A stretch of DNA of 34,487 nucleotides from DATDCV01 sp036524155 (GCA_036524155.1 DATDCV010000287.1:1-34487); one strand, 5' to 3'; counted from the first letter of the stretch, positions 1-8,943 are shown. Numbers and translations are program-made. The notes: a model not told the origin generated them from the letters alone.

Positions 1-35
1 GCGGTTTCCGCGGTTTGAAGTGCGCGCGCCGCCGG

Positions 36-1838
36 TCACGAGGCAGGCGCGAGCACCTGCCGTTTGACGGCGCGCAAACCCTCGCGCTGCCGGAGCAACT
101 CGACTCGGTCGGCTTCGGCAAGCTCGGGCTGATTTGCCCGGTGGAGCAGCTCGGCCATTTGCTGATCGACGAACTGATTGCGCAAACGCATGGCGATATC
201 GGCGAGCTGCTGGGCGGGGTTGGGGAGCGGGCGCTGGGCTGCCGTCAGCTCGGTGATGAACTCCTGCGCGCCGGGTTCGGCGCATTCCTCCAAAAAGGCC
301 GGCAGTTGGCGCCAGGTGCCGTTAGTGCAGGCCACGATGCGTCTGGCGACGATCTGCCTTACCATTTGATTCTGAACCCAGCCGGGATCCAGGTGCGCGG
401 CCGCCCAGCCCGCCAGGTCGTCGTGCGTCAGCAAAATCCTGGTGAGCCAGCACTCCGGCGCAGAGGGCTGCGGGACCGCGGCCGGGCCGGCCGGCGCTTC
501 GTCGACTTGGTCCGCAGCGGGTATTTTGGCCCCGCGTCCTTGTTTGCGAAATTCCGCCCGGACCGATTCCGGCGAGACCCCCAACCGAAGCCCGGTTTTT
601 TGCGCGTATTTGTCGGTCAACACCGAGTTGCCGGTTTTGCGGACCGCTTCCCCCATTTCGCGCAGCACTGCCAGCCGCCCTTTGTCGGTCCCCAGGTCAT
701 TCGTCGCGCAGAGGCGGCCGAGGTAGTAGTCAAAAAACCCTTCCGCATTCGCAATCAGCTTCTTGAACTCCTCGCCGCCAAATGTCCTGATGAAACTATC
801 CGGGTCGTGGGCCGCCGGAACCACCGCGACGCGCACCGCGAGTCCGGAAGCCAGCAGATGGTCCAGCGAGCGAACGGCTGCGTTCTGGCCTGCCTCGTCA
901 GAATCAAAACAGAGCACCACCTCCTCGACATACCGTTTCAAGATGCGGGCGTGGTCGGCGGTGAAAGCGGTGCCCTGCGGGGCGACTATGTTCTGCACGC
1001 CGACCATAAAGCAGGCAATTAGATCGAGCTGCCCTTCGCAAACGACCGCGTAACCGGCGTCCAGAATCGAGCGCTTCGATTTATCCAAACCGAAAAACAC
1101 TTTGCTCTTGATGAAAATTGGGGTCTCGGGGGAGTTGACGTATTTGGCGGTTTTCTCATCGCCGCTCAAGACCCGGCCGCTAAATCCGACCACCCGGCCC
1201 TGCTCGTCGCATATTGGAAACATCAACCGGCCGCGGAAGCGATCGTAGAAGTGGTCCGCGCCCTCCTTGCGGAGGATCAGGCCCGCTTTTTCGACCAGGC
1301 CCATTTCGTAACCCTTACTCTTCGCCCAGTTGACAGTGTCATCCCACAGGTCGGGCGCGTACCCAAGCCGGAACAACTTGACGGCTTCCGGGGAAACCGC
1401 GCGCTTCGCCAGGTAGTCGCGCGCGATTTGTCCCGCGGCATCGTTGGCCAGGGCGGTCTGCCAGCGTTGGGTGATCTGCTCGTGAATCTGGAGCAGCGTC
1501 TCCTTCAAGTGTTTCCCGGGCTGGTCTGCGGCCCCCTTTTCGTATTCGAGGGGAATGCGCGCGCGCTCTGCCATTCGCCGGACGGCTTCCGGAAAATCGA
1601 TACTCTCGTATTCCTGAACAAACTTGAAGACGTCCCCGCCTTTGTGGCAGCCGAAACAATGGAAAATCTGCCGGTGCGGGTTGACGTTGAAGCTGGGGGT
1701 CTTCTCCTTGTGGAACGGGCAGAGAGCGACAAAGTTGGCACCGGCGCGTTTGAGCGGCAGGTACGAGCCGATAACATCGACGATGTCGCTGGCGGCGCGG
1801 ATCTGTTCGAGGGTCGCTTGTGAAAATAGACCGGGCAT
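36..1838 (-). CDS. dnaG: DNA primase DnaG
   Basis: This enzyme synthesises the short RNA primers used at the replication fork. The N-terminal CHC2 zinc finger is clear: a CPFH motif at about residues 40-43, then CFGC at about 61-64. It is followed by the primase core and a TOPRIM segment, where an acidic VVCEGQLD motif precedes a CFDSDEAG motif near residues 265-325. The last ~150 residues are weakly conserved, as expected for the helicase-binding C-terminal domain. The total of 600 residues is normal for the family. I place the start at 1838 (MPGLFS) because a purine-rich GGGGCAGAGAG lies directly upstream and the family begins there; the frame stays open ten codons further, to 1868. It follows the CvpA-family gene on the same strand after about 180 bp. 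Confidence 0.97.
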   Translation of the reverse strand: MPGLFSQATLEQIRAASDIVDVIGSYLPLKRAGANFVALCPFHKEKTPSFNVNPHRQIFHCFGCHKGGDVFKFVQEYESIDFPEAVRRMAERARIPLEYEKGAADQPGKHLKETLLQIHEQITQRWQTALANDAAGQIARDYLAKRAVSPEAVKLFRLGYAPDLWDDTVNWAKSKGYEMGLVEKAGLILRKEGADHFYDRFRGRLMFPICDEQGRVVGFSGRVLSGDEKTAKYVNSPETPIFIKSKVFFGLDKSKRSILDAGYAVVCEGQLDLIACFMVGVQNIVAPQGTAFTADHARILKRYVEEVVLCFDSDEAGQNAAVRSLDHLLASGLAVRVAVVPAAHDPDSFIRTFGGEEFKKLIANAEGFFDYYLGRLCATNDLGTDKGRLAVLREMGEAVRKTGNSVLTDKYAQKTGLRLGVSPESVRAEFRKQGRGAKIPAADQVDEAPAGPAAVPQPSAPECWLTRILLTHDDLAGWAAAHLDPGWVQNQMVRQIVARRIVACTNGTWRQLPAFLEECAEPGAQEFITELTAAQRPLPNPAQQLADIAMRLRNQFVDQQMAELLHRANQPELAEADRVELLRQREGLRAVKRQVLAPAS

Positions 1839-2022
1839 CTCTCTGCCCCAAGAAAGTCCCAGCATCACGGTCTCAAATCAAGCGTGCGCACATGGATTCA
1901 AACCCGGGGACGGGCGCGCCCCGCCGCAAAAAACTGAGACCTTGCCCGCTTTCCTCCGTAGCGGGACGAAGGACAACCCCGAAATCCGTCTCGGCTCGAC
2001 CCCCAGCCACCTGCGGGAGCGG
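1839..2022. other. Intergenic gap between cvpA-like gene and dnaG
   Basis: These 184 bases hold no convincing gene. A T-loop-like string (TTCAAACCC) near 1897 is not accompanied by the arms of a tRNA. The region presumably carries the dnaG leader; I could not identify a promoter. Confidence 0.4.
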
Positions 2023-2634
2023 TCAGGGCAACTGGGCCTCTTTTTGGTGGTACTGCTTGTTTTCGGGTTTAGTGGGCTTAATAAGGAGGAAAGCCAGGTT
2101 GTCTTTAATCCAGGCTCCCGTGAGCGATTTCTCGAAGACGACTTCCTGGGCGGTATGCCAGGTGGGGAAGAAATTGCTGCCATAGACGTCATTTTGAAAA
2201 CGTTGCATGGCCACAACCTCCTCACGGCTGAAAGCTCGAGCATTCAGGACGGCGAGGGCCGCCAGGAGAATGCAGGCAAAGCGCACCAGGCCCGAGCCCA
2301 TGCCCAAATAGTATTCGGAACGTCCAAAAATGTCGCTGCCGATCAGCTTGCCGCCCAACTGGTGTTTGAAGATACCGAAAAGCGCCAGAATCACCAGAGC
2401 CCCAGCGACATACACAAGCATAAATGAGAACAGAAGGCTAAACGGGCTGCTTTGCGCAAGCCACGTTCCCACAGGCTGATACAACAGCGCGCACCCAAAA
2501 ACGATGGCGAGCCATTTGACCAGACTCATTAGCTCTTCAGACATCCCGTGCTTGCGCCCGCTCCAAACACCCACCGCCAGGACTGCGAGCAGCGCGAGAT
2601 CAAACAGATTAACCGGTAATTGGCTAAAGCTCAT
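2023..2634 (-). CDS. CvpA-family integral membrane protein
   Basis: This 203-residue protein matches the CvpA (colicin V production) family. It has a hydrophobic N-terminal segment beginning NLFDLALLAVLAVGVWSGRKHG, which is the family's typical opening of a first helix followed by a Gly-rich basic turn. Three further membrane segments follow (about residues 30-50, 60-85 and 100-125), and the C-terminal tail is soluble. The molecular role of these proteins is not settled; family members are linked to membrane homeostasis and colicin export. The start at 2634 (MSFSQLPVNLFD) fits the family; the open frame runs to 2673 but would add 13 unlikely residues. An 8-bp inverted repeat lies in its leader at 2646-2671. 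It sits between phoU and dnaG on the same strand. Confidence 0.8.
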   Translation of the reverse strand: MSFSQLPVNLFDLALLAVLAVGVWSGRKHGMSEELMSLVKWLAIVFGCALLYQPVGTWLAQSSPFSLLFSFMLVYVAGALVILALFGIFKHQLGGKLIGSDIFGRSEYYLGMGSGLVRFACILLAALAVLNARAFSREEVVAMQRFQNDVYGSNFFPTWHTAQEVVFEKSLTGAWIKDNLAFLLIKPTKPENKQYHQKEAQLP

Positions 2635-2645
2635 GTGCGTGTCAC

Positions 2646-2671
2646 GTGCATTGGCAAACTTGACAATGCAC
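2646..2671. repeat. Inverted repeat upstream of the cvpA-like start
   Basis: GTGCATTG at 2646-2653 is the exact reverse complement of CAATGCAC at 2664-2671, with a 10-nt spacer. It ends 11 bp before the presumed start codon at 2634. It could be a leader hairpin or an operator for a dimeric regulator; the sequence alone does not decide. Confidence 0.5.
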
Positions 2672-2763
2672 AATGCGTTTTTCCAGAAAGCGAATTGTGT
2701 GCCAAATTGAAATCGCGGATCCCCGCGGCGAACGGACCGAGGCGCAAGCCGCGCCTGAACCCC

Positions 2764-3447
2764 TCAGGAAGCGGGGAGACCAGTCGATGGGACCGTGCTT
2801 CGACCCAGGTGCCGGATGTCCTCGGCCTCGCAGAGGTAGACTACCTCTTCGGCGACATTTTTTGCGTGGTCGGCGATGCGTTCGAGGCTCTTGACGACGA
2901 CCATCAGGTGCAGGCACCGGCTGATCGCGCCGGGGTCCTCCAGCATGCGAGCCGTCAGCAACCGATGCATCTCCTTGTTCAGGGCATCAACCTTTTTGTC
3001 TTCCGGAATCAGCGCGCGGGCGGAAGCAGCATCGCGGTTCACAAACGCGTCCAAGGCCGTTTTGAGCATCCGCAATGAGAGGTCGGCGATCTCGCGGACC
3101 GGCAAAGCGAGCTTAAGGGGCGGGTCCTGGATCAGGTCGCGCGCGCGCTTGGCGATCTTGGTCGCTTCGTCGCCGACGCGTTCCAGGTTTTGGGAAATCT
3201 TCATTGAGACGGCGATGAATCTCAGGTCGGTGGCCAGGGGCGCTTTGGCCAGCAGCCTGATCGAGACCTCGTCCACCTCAATTTCGTAGCGATCGATGAC
3301 TTCGTCACTGTTCCTGACCTTCATGGCCAACTGCTCGTTGCGGGTAAGGACAGCCTCAACGGCGCCTTCCACGGCGGCTTCCGCGTGGCTGGCCATCGCC
3401 AGCAACAGTTCCTTCAGCGCTGTGAGCTCCTGCTGAAAATGCTCCAT
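2764..3447 (-). CDS. phoU: Phosphate-signalling regulator PhoU (canonical Pst operon)
   Basis: PhoU links the Pst transporter to the PhoR/PhoB system and represses the Pho regulon when phosphate is plentiful. The 227-residue protein has the expected two PhoU helical repeats. Each carries the metal-binding signature, seen as NLERVGDEATKIA in the first half and SLERIADHAKNVAEEVVYL in the second. The start at 3447 (MEHFQQELTALK) is chosen because the family begins there and it lies 13 nt after the pstB stop; the frame is open to 3537, but that part overlaps pstB. It is the last gene of the porin-pstSCAB-phoU operon. It is separate from, and clearly diverged from, the PhoU part of the fusion protein at 13578-14702. 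Confidence 0.95.
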   Translation of the reverse strand: MEHFQQELTALKELLLAMASHAEAAVEGAVEAVLTRNEQLAMKVRNSDEVIDRYEIEVDEVSIRLLAKAPLATDLRFIAVSMKISQNLERVGDEATKIAKRARDLIQDPPLKLALPVREIADLSLRMLKTALDAFVNRDAASARALIPEDKKVDALNKEMHRLLTARMLEDPGAISRCLHLMVVVKSLERIADHAKNVAEEVVYLCEAEDIRHLGRSTVPSTGLPAS

Positions 3448-3460
3448 AAGATCAATCGGC

Positions 3461-4405
3461 TCAGCCGAACCGGCCCGTGACGTAATCCTCCGTCCGCTTT
3501 TTCGCCGGATGATTAAAAAGCCGGGAGGTCGTTCCATACTCGACGAGTTCGCCGAGGTAGAAAAAGGCGGTGTGATCGGAGATGCGCGCCGCCTGTTGCA
3601 TGTTGTGAGTGACGATCACGATGGTGTATTTCTTTTTGAGATCGAGGATGAGGTCCTCGATTCGGGCGGTGGCGAGCGGGTCCAGAGCGGAGGCCGGCTC
3701 ATCCATCAACAGCACCTCGGGTTGAACCGCCAGGGCGCGGGCGATGCACAATCGCTGCTGCTGTCCGCCCGAGAGGCTCACCGCCGGAGCATCCAAACGA
3801 TCCTTTACTTCATCCCACAATGCCGCCATCGCGAGGGCCTGCTTCGTCCGGTCATGGAGAACCACGCGGTCGCGGGTGCCGTTGAGTCGCAAACCGACCG
3901 TCACATTCTCCGCGATCGACATGGTCGGAAACGGATTGGACTTCTGAAAGACCATCCCCACGCGGCGGCGGACCATCACCGGCTCGATATCACGGGCCAA
4001 AATGTTTTCCCCGAACAACAGGATCTCCCCTTGCACCCGGGCCGAGGGGACCAAATCGTGCATGCGGTTGAGCGCCCGCAGGAACGTCGATTTCCCGCAG
4101 CCGCTGGGCCCGATAATCGCCGTGACTGCCTGGTGCGGAATCTCGAGCGACACCTGTTGGAGCACCGGTTTGCCGGCAAAGGAAACCGACAGGTCGCGAA
4201 CTGAGATGGCCGGAGACCCTGCGGGGCCAGGTTTGGTTCCCGACGCGGTGGTCGCGAGTGCCGCAGGAAGCCGGAGCGCGGATCCGCTGCCCCGCTGCGT
4301 GCTGTCCGGCCCGCCCGGTTGCCCGCCTGAGGTCCCAGGGCCGTCTCCCCGGCCGGGCAACTCCGGCCGTGATTGTGAATTCTGCGTCGTCACCTGCATA
4401 GCCAC
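3461..4405 (-). CDS. pstB: Phosphate ABC transporter ATPase PstB (canonical)
   Basis: This is the ATP-hydrolysing subunit of the PstSCAB phosphate importer. All catalytic elements are intact: Walker A GPSGCGKS (residues 99-106), Q-loop Gln154 in MVFQ, signature LSGGQ (211-215), Walker B LLMDEP (Glu236) and H-loop His267 in VTHNM. The protein is 314 residues, about 55-60 longer than usual PstB. The excess is an N-terminal Gly/Pro/Ser-rich, low-complexity stretch (about residues 8-66) before the ABC core. The first codon is GTG at 4403-4405, overlapping the pstA stop codon (TAGTG); an ATG two codons in is also possible. It serves as the intact reference for the two degenerate PstB-like ATPases at 9036-10622. 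Confidence 0.96.
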   Translation of the reverse strand: MAMQVTTQNSQSRPELPGRGDGPGTSGGQPGGPDSTQRGSGSALRLPAALATTASGTKPGPAGSPAISVRDLSVSFAGKPVLQQVSLEIPHQAVTAIIGPSGCGKSTFLRALNRMHDLVPSARVQGEILLFGENILARDIEPVMVRRRVGMVFQKSNPFPTMSIAENVTVGLRLNGTRDRVVLHDRTKQALAMAALWDEVKDRLDAPAVSLSGGQQQRLCIARALAVQPEVLLMDEPASALDPLATARIEDLILDLKKKYTIVIVTHNMQQAARISDHTAFFYLGELVEYGTTSRLFNHPAKKRTEDYVTGRFG

Positions 4406-5256
4406 TAGCCTTGTTGGGCGAGCCTGTCACGCGTCAAAAACCGCACGGTGACATTCACCATGGCAACCAGCAGCAGCAGGACGAGGGCGCCCGCCCACGC
4501 CTGCCGGTGCCAGTCTTCATAAGGTGAAATCGCATAACTGAAAATGTTGAGCGGCAGCGCTGCAATCGGGTCGGACAGGTGATGGTTCCAAAAACGATTG
4601 CCGAACGCCGTGAACAGCAACGGAGCCGTTTCTCCCGCCACTCGCGCCAGCGCCAGCAGGATGCCGGTGACAATTCCTTTCATCGCGGTGCGCAGAACGA
4701 TCTGGACCACCGTGCGCCAGCGCGCGATGCCCAGCGCCAGGGCCGCTTCACGGTAGCTGCCCGGGACGAGTAACAGGACTTCCTCGGTCGTCCGCATGAT
4801 CAACGGTATCATCATCATGCCCAGCACAATGCCACCTGCCCAGGCCGAGAAGCCTTTCATTGGCACAACGACCAGCCCGTACACCACCATGCCCCAAATG
4901 ATCGAAGGCACGCCGTTCAAAACGTCCGCGCCGAACCGAATCCACCAGCTCAGGCGCACGAAGCCGTACTCGGAAAGAAAGACTCCCCCCAACACTCCCG
5001 CGGGTACCCCGAACAGCGCCGCCAACCCGAGCAACTTGAACGTCCCGACAATCGCGTTCGCCATGCCGCCGCCAGCCTCTCCGACGGGCTTGGGCAAATT
5101 CGTCACAAAATCCCAGTTCAGCGCTCCGATACCCGACTTCAGGACATGAAAGAAAATCAACCCCAGGGGCACAATCACGAGCGCCGCGCAAGCCAGTGTC
5201 GCGGACCGCATCAATCCGTTCTTGAACTTGCGCCAGTGGAAATTCGCGGCAGGCAT
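4405..5256 (-). CDS. pstA: Phosphate ABC transporter permease PstA
   Basis: PstA is one of the two membrane subunits forming the phosphate channel. The 283-residue protein has about six hydrophobic segments. It carries the permease EAA loop that docks on the ATPase, seen as SYREAALALGIARWRTVVQIVL, followed by GILLALARVAGETAPLLFTA, which is characteristic of PstA. It starts 11 nt after the pstC stop and its stop codon overlaps the GTG start of pstB, so the genes are translationally coupled. Confidence 0.95.
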   Translation of the reverse strand: MPAANFHWRKFKNGLMRSATLACAALVIVPLGLIFFHVLKSGIGALNWDFVTNLPKPVGEAGGGMANAIVGTFKLLGLAALFGVPAGVLGGVFLSEYGFVRLSWWIRFGADVLNGVPSIIWGMVVYGLVVVPMKGFSAWAGGIVLGMMMIPLIMRTTEEVLLLVPGSYREAALALGIARWRTVVQIVLRTAMKGIVTGILLALARVAGETAPLLFTAFGNRFWNHHLSDPIAALPLNIFSYAISPYEDWHRQAWAGALVLLLLVAMVNVTVRFLTRDRLAQQG

Positions 5257-5267
5257 GGCTGGATTCC

Positions 5268-6242
5268 TTAATTTATCGGGCCCGCGGCCTTGCCGGCGAA
5301 GGTGCGGAGAAGCAGCCTGCCCAGGCCGTTTACGATCAAGGTCACCGCCAGCAAAACCAGGCCGAGCTCAAATAGCGCGTTGAGGTACAGATCGCTGGTG
5401 GCTTCGGCGAACTCGTTAGCCACCACACTGGCCAGCGTGTAGCCGGGCGCGAACAGCGAAGCGGCGATATCGGGACGGTTTCCGATCACCATCGTTACCG
5501 CCATCGTCTCGCCCAGGGCCCGACCCAGGCCAAGTATGGCTGCGCCGAACAATCCCGTTTTGGCATAGCCCAGCACCGCGATGCGTGTGACCTCCCACGG
5601 CGTCGCACCGAGCGCGTAGGCTGCCTCGCGCTGCACCCCCGGAACCGCACGCATCACCTCGCGGGAGACAGAGGTGATGATTGGCAGGATCATGATGGCG
5701 ATTATCATCCCTCCCGCGAGCATGCTCACCCCATGTATGGGACCTTTGAAGAAGGGCAGATAACCCAGCGCGCTTTGCAGCCAGGGAAACAGGTGGACCC
5801 GGCACCAGGGGACCATCACAAACACACCCCACAACCCGAGGATCACGCTCGGCACCGCCGCCAGCAACTCGATGAACAGTGTTAGCGGCTGGCGCAACCA
5901 GTTGGGGGCGATCTCATTCAGGTAAACGGCGGTGGCGATGCTCAGCGGCACGGCGATCGCCAGCGCAATCACCGAGGACACCACGGTGCCGAAGATAAAT
6001 GGCAGCGCCCCGAAACGCTCGTTGACGGGATCCCATTCCGAGCTGGTGAGGAACCGCCAGCCGAACTTCTTGAGCGCCAAATGAGATCCTTGCGCCAGCT
6101 CATAGCCAACTATGACAATCAGCGCAAACACCGTGAGCGCCATGACGAGGGTCAGGACTTTGAAAGCCCTGTCACCCAGCGTGGACGCGCCGCGGGTGGC
6201 ATGCCCCTCAGCTAACGGAAAGCCTCGGACAATTTGAGTCAT
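5268..6242 (-). CDS. pstC: Phosphate ABC transporter permease PstC
   Basis: PstC is the second membrane subunit of the phosphate importer. The 324-residue protein has an N-terminal membrane helix near residues 28-50, then the motif AVPLSIATAVYLNEIAP and the pore region LLAAVPSVILGLWG. The EAA loop (VQREAAYALGATPWEVTRIAVL) is followed by GLGRALGETMAVTMVIGN, which is diagnostic for PstC. The periplasmic loop after the first helix contains SSEWDPVNERFGALPFI, also typical. It is separated from pstS by 136 bp containing a strong hairpin. Confidence 0.96.
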   Translation of the reverse strand: MTQIVRGFPLAEGHATRGASTLGDRAFKVLTLVMALTVFALIVIVGYELAQGSHLALKKFGWRFLTSSEWDPVNERFGALPFIFGTVVSSVIALAIAVPLSIATAVYLNEIAPNWLRQPLTLFIELLAAVPSVILGLWGVFVMVPWCRVHLFPWLQSALGYLPFFKGPIHGVSMLAGGMIIAIMILPIITSVSREVMRAVPGVQREAAYALGATPWEVTRIAVLGYAKTGLFGAAILGLGRALGETMAVTMVIGNRPDIAASLFAPGYTLASVVANEFAEATSDLYLNALFELGLVLLAVTLIVNGLGRLLLRTFAGKAAGPIN

Positions 6243-6293
6243 GAGCCAATCGTCTTAATCCGCTGCTCGCTCCCGCGGTTGACCGAGCGACGA

Positions 6294-6329
6294 ACGGACG
6301 AAGAGCGGGAGGAAGCGCCCTTCGTCCGT
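6294..6329 (-). repeat. Stem-loop in the pstS-pstC intergenic region
   Basis: ACGGACGAAG at 6294-6303 pairs perfectly with CTTCGTCCGT at 6320-6329 across a 16-nt loop. No run of T follows on the minus strand, so it is not a standard intrinsic terminator. Its place directly after pstS suggests an mRNA processing or 3'-end protection element that lets the binding protein be made in excess over the permease. That role is inferred. Confidence 0.6.
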
Positions 6330-6378
6330 CGTGCGGAACTTACTCTATGCAACTACGGTTCGGAACGAAACATCGGGT

Positions 6379-7395
6379 TCAGAATTTGATCGTTTGTATG
6401 CGCTCAAGGACCCGCGCCTGCAACGCTTCCGGCAGCGGAGCGTAGTCCAGTGAGGAGGCCATCCCTTCGCCATGCTTGATCGCCCAGTTAAGAAACTCGA
6501 CCAGTTTCCTGCCTTTGGCGGCATCTTTCTGTTGCTCGTAAACCAGCAGCCAGGTCGCCCCTGATACCGGGTAGGCGTCTTCGCCCGGCGGATTCACCAT
6601 CGAGAACCGGAAATCATCGGGGACCTTGGCGGAAGCGAGGGCCTCGGTGACGGATTCGAGCGAAGGTATGACGAACGCGCCGGCCAAATTCCTGATAGCG
6701 GCGAAGGCCAGTTTGTTTTGGTGGGCGTATGCCAGTTCGACATAGCCGATACTGCCGGGCAACTGTTTAACTTGCCCGGCCACCCCCTCGTTGCCTTTTG
6801 CTCCCAGGCCGGCTGGCCACTTGACGGACGTGTTCCGGCCGACCCGACTTTCCCAATCCTTGCTGACACTGCTCAGGTAATCGGTGAGGATATAACTGGT
6901 GCCGCTGCCATCCGACCGATGCACCACAATAAGGTCTGTCGACGGCAACGCTACTCCGGGGTTGAGCGCAGCGACGCGGGCGTCGTTCCATTGGGTTATT
7001 TTACCCAAGAAGATATCGGCTAACACGGCGCCGTCCAACTTCAACTTCGGGTTATCGGCCAGGTTGTAAACCACCACGACGGCGCCGGCGACCGTCGGGA
7101 GGTGCAGGATCTTCCGCGGCGCCTTGGCCAGGTTTTCGTCGCTCATCGGGCCATCGGAAGCGCCGAAATCAACCGTTTCGGCCAGGATCTGCTTTTGGCC
7201 CCCACCCGACCCGATCGATTGATAGTTGAAACGCACCGACGGATCCACCTTGGCGTATTCGTCGAACCATTTCGAATAAAGCGGATAGGGAAAAGTGGCA
7301 CCGGCGCCGTTGATGAGCATCTGGGCGCCGGCGTCAGGCTGTGCCGCGGCGAGGGCAAGTGTGGCCGCCACCATCACGGGAATCATTGGTTTCAT
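6379..7395 (-). CDS. pstS: Periplasmic phosphate-binding protein PstS
   Basis: PstS captures phosphate in the periplasm and delivers it to PstCA. The 338-residue protein begins with a classical signal peptide (hydrophobic core at about residues 5-18, cleavage likely after the Ala at 24). The mature part opens with INGAGATFPYPLYSKW, the PstS hallmark, and continues with NYQSIGSGGG and FGASDGPM, which supply phosphate ligands. The second-lobe motif HRSDGSGTS (about 159-167) provides the conserved Arg and the Ser-Gly-Thr oxyanion nest. No lipobox Cys is present, so this is a soluble periplasmic form, unlike the lipoprotein PstS at 12644. It follows the porin gene after only 39 bp and is probably co-transcribed with it. 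Confidence 0.97.
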   Translation of the reverse strand: MKPMIPVMVAATLALAAAQPDAGAQMLINGAGATFPYPLYSKWFDEYAKVDPSVRFNYQSIGSGGGQKQILAETVDFGASDGPMSDENLAKAPRKILHLPTVAGAVVVVYNLADNPKLKLDGAVLADIFLGKITQWNDARVAALNPGVALPSTDLIVVHRSDGSGTSYILTDYLSSVSKDWESRVGRNTSVKWPAGLGAKGNEGVAGQVKQLPGSIGYVELAYAHQNKLAFAAIRNLAGAFVIPSLESVTEALASAKVPDDFRFSMVNPPGEDAYPVSGATWLLVYEQQKDAAKGRKLVEFLNWAIKHGEGMASSLDYAPLPEALQARVLERIQTIKF

Positions 7396-7434
7396 AACTT
7401 CAGTGAGTCGTTCCTCGAGTGGCGCCCTTGGTTC

Positions 7435-8895
7435 CTAGAACCTCCACGTTAGATCCAATTGCAGCAGGTGATAGTTCTGGATGGGATTGAGGCCCGGAAG
7501 GTCAGGGTTATTGCCGCCGGTGCCCAGGCTTTTGTTGATGCGATTGGCATACCCGTAGCGCACCGTGCCAATGATCGAGTCGGTAAGGCTATAGGCGAAT
7601 GCGCCGTAGATCCCTTCCAGGTTGCCTCGCCCTTCAAAAAAGTCCGAATCGAGCAAATTGACATCAGCGGCGTATTGTTCGACGTGCTGGTAATAAGCCC
7701 TGGCTTCCCAGGTGTTCTTTTTCGAAGTCTGGCCGTAAACGAGGCCGAGGTTTCCGAAACCGACACCCACCTGGTAGGCCTTGTTCTCATCGGTGTATGC
7801 GCGAGGCAGCGGCGTCAATCCGGGGGTGGGTACCTGCGTAGCGGTAAAGGCGGCGCGCGCCCGATCGGCCCCTTCGAAATTATATGCGAAATCCCCAAAC
7901 AGCCGCGTGCCGTACTTCCCCAGTTTCCAGTTGAGCTCAAAAGGCACTTCCAGGACCAACAGGTTGTTAATGCCGGTCTGGTTAAAGCCAGCCGCGGTAC
8001 CGGTGTTGAGCCCGAGGTTGTTCCCCTGTCCCGTAAAGGACTGATTCAACCCGCCACTGGATCCTACGCCGGTGTAGTTGTAGATCACCGGCGCCACCTT
8101 AAAGGCGAGATTCGTGGCCAGGTTGACGCTGGCTCCCACCTGCCAGGCCAGTATGAATGTGTCACTGGAAGACAGCCCGTGGTCGGGATTGGAGTCCTGG
8201 TACATGAACTGACCCAGGTTCGCGAAGAGATCGAAGTCTCCGACCTTCGCCTTGAATTTCTCCACGGCGCCTTCCGGGTTGATGTCGGAATCCCAGAGCA
8301 ACGGCGTGACGTACAGCGGCATCGGCATTTTGCCGACGGTCATTTCATACCAACTGGTTGGTTTCCAACCCAGATACACCTGCCCAACATTGATGCCGTC
8401 GCTGTTCTTCGCCGAAGGTGTGGCGTTGCTGTCGTCGCCGAATGTCACCCAGGGCGAGCGCGGATTGCTCGAGGTTTCCAGCCGCAGACCGTAGTAGAAG
8501 TTCTCGAATAGATCCCCGCGCAAACCCAGGCGCAACGCGTAACGGAAACGCTCGCGGTAGTAGTTGTCCTGCGTGGAACCGGATGCTCCCGGCGCCAGGT
8601 TGTCCGTATCGCGATATTCGTACCGGAATCGCATGTCCCCGTAGAGACCGATGCTCTTAATCGTTTCCGTGAGCTTCCACCTGGAAGCGCTGACTGTGTT
8701 CGTAGTCTTGGCGGTCTCAGCGAGCAATTCCTTGCCTTCTTTGTCCGTTAAGATCCCCTTTTCGACCAGCTTGTTGATCAGCGAGTCCGCAGGCGGGCTT
8801 TGCGGAGTCGAACTCTGCGCGTGGCTCATGGCTGGCAAGGCCATAGCGGCTAACACAGCGAGGACTTGCACCGGACAGGTTGTCGTTCTTTTCAT
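7435..8895 (-). CDS. Putative outer-membrane porin, first gene of the Pst operon
   Basis: The 486-residue protein has a signal peptide (cleavage near SHAQ, residue 27) and a short helical region with the pattern LINKLVEKGILTDKEGKELL. A long alternating hydrophobic/aromatic beta-barrel follows, ending in WRF, whose terminal Phe is the usual signal for outer-membrane insertion. It resembles the 'putative porin' family (Porin_5 type) common in Verrucomicrobiota; the phosphate-selective OprP/OprO family is an alternative. Its position directly after a Pho-box array and 39 bp ahead of pstS suggests it is the outer-membrane entry route for phosphate, analogous in role to PhoE or OprP. The role is inferred from context. 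No clear Shine-Dalgarno sequence precedes the ATG. Confidence 0.85.
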   Translation of the reverse strand: MKRTTTCPVQVLAVLAAMALPAMSHAQSSTPQSPPADSLINKLVEKGILTDKEGKELLAETAKTTNTVSASRWKLTETIKSIGLYGDMRFRYEYRDTDNLAPGASGSTQDNYYRERFRYALRLGLRGDLFENFYYGLRLETSSNPRSPWVTFGDDSNATPSAKNSDGINVGQVYLGWKPTSWYEMTVGKMPMPLYVTPLLWDSDINPEGAVEKFKAKVGDFDLFANLGQFMYQDSNPDHGLSSSDTFILAWQVGASVNLATNLAFKVAPVIYNYTGVGSSGGLNQSFTGQGNNLGLNTGTAAGFNQTGINNLLVLEVPFELNWKLGKYGTRLFGDFAYNFEGADRARAAFTATQVPTPGLTPLPRAYTDENKAYQVGVGFGNLGLVYGQTSKKNTWEARAYYQHVEQYAADVNLLDSDFFEGRGNLEGIYGAFAYSLTDSIIGTVRYGYANRINKSLGTGGNNPDLPGLNPIQNYHLLQLDLTWRF

Positions 8896-8943
8896 TGGTT
8901 GTTTACTATTGCTTCTAATCGCCTCCCACGATGGTGCCCCCGT

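Noticed and set aside
15..1022. Long plus-strand open frame (335 codons) opposite dnaG
   Set aside because: It lies entirely antisense to the clearly identified primase and its translation is Arg/Ala-rich without family features, as expected from GC-rich antisense.
1885..1925. tRNA-like T-arm string (GGATTCAAACCC)
   Set aside because: No acceptor, D or anticodon arms can be paired around it.
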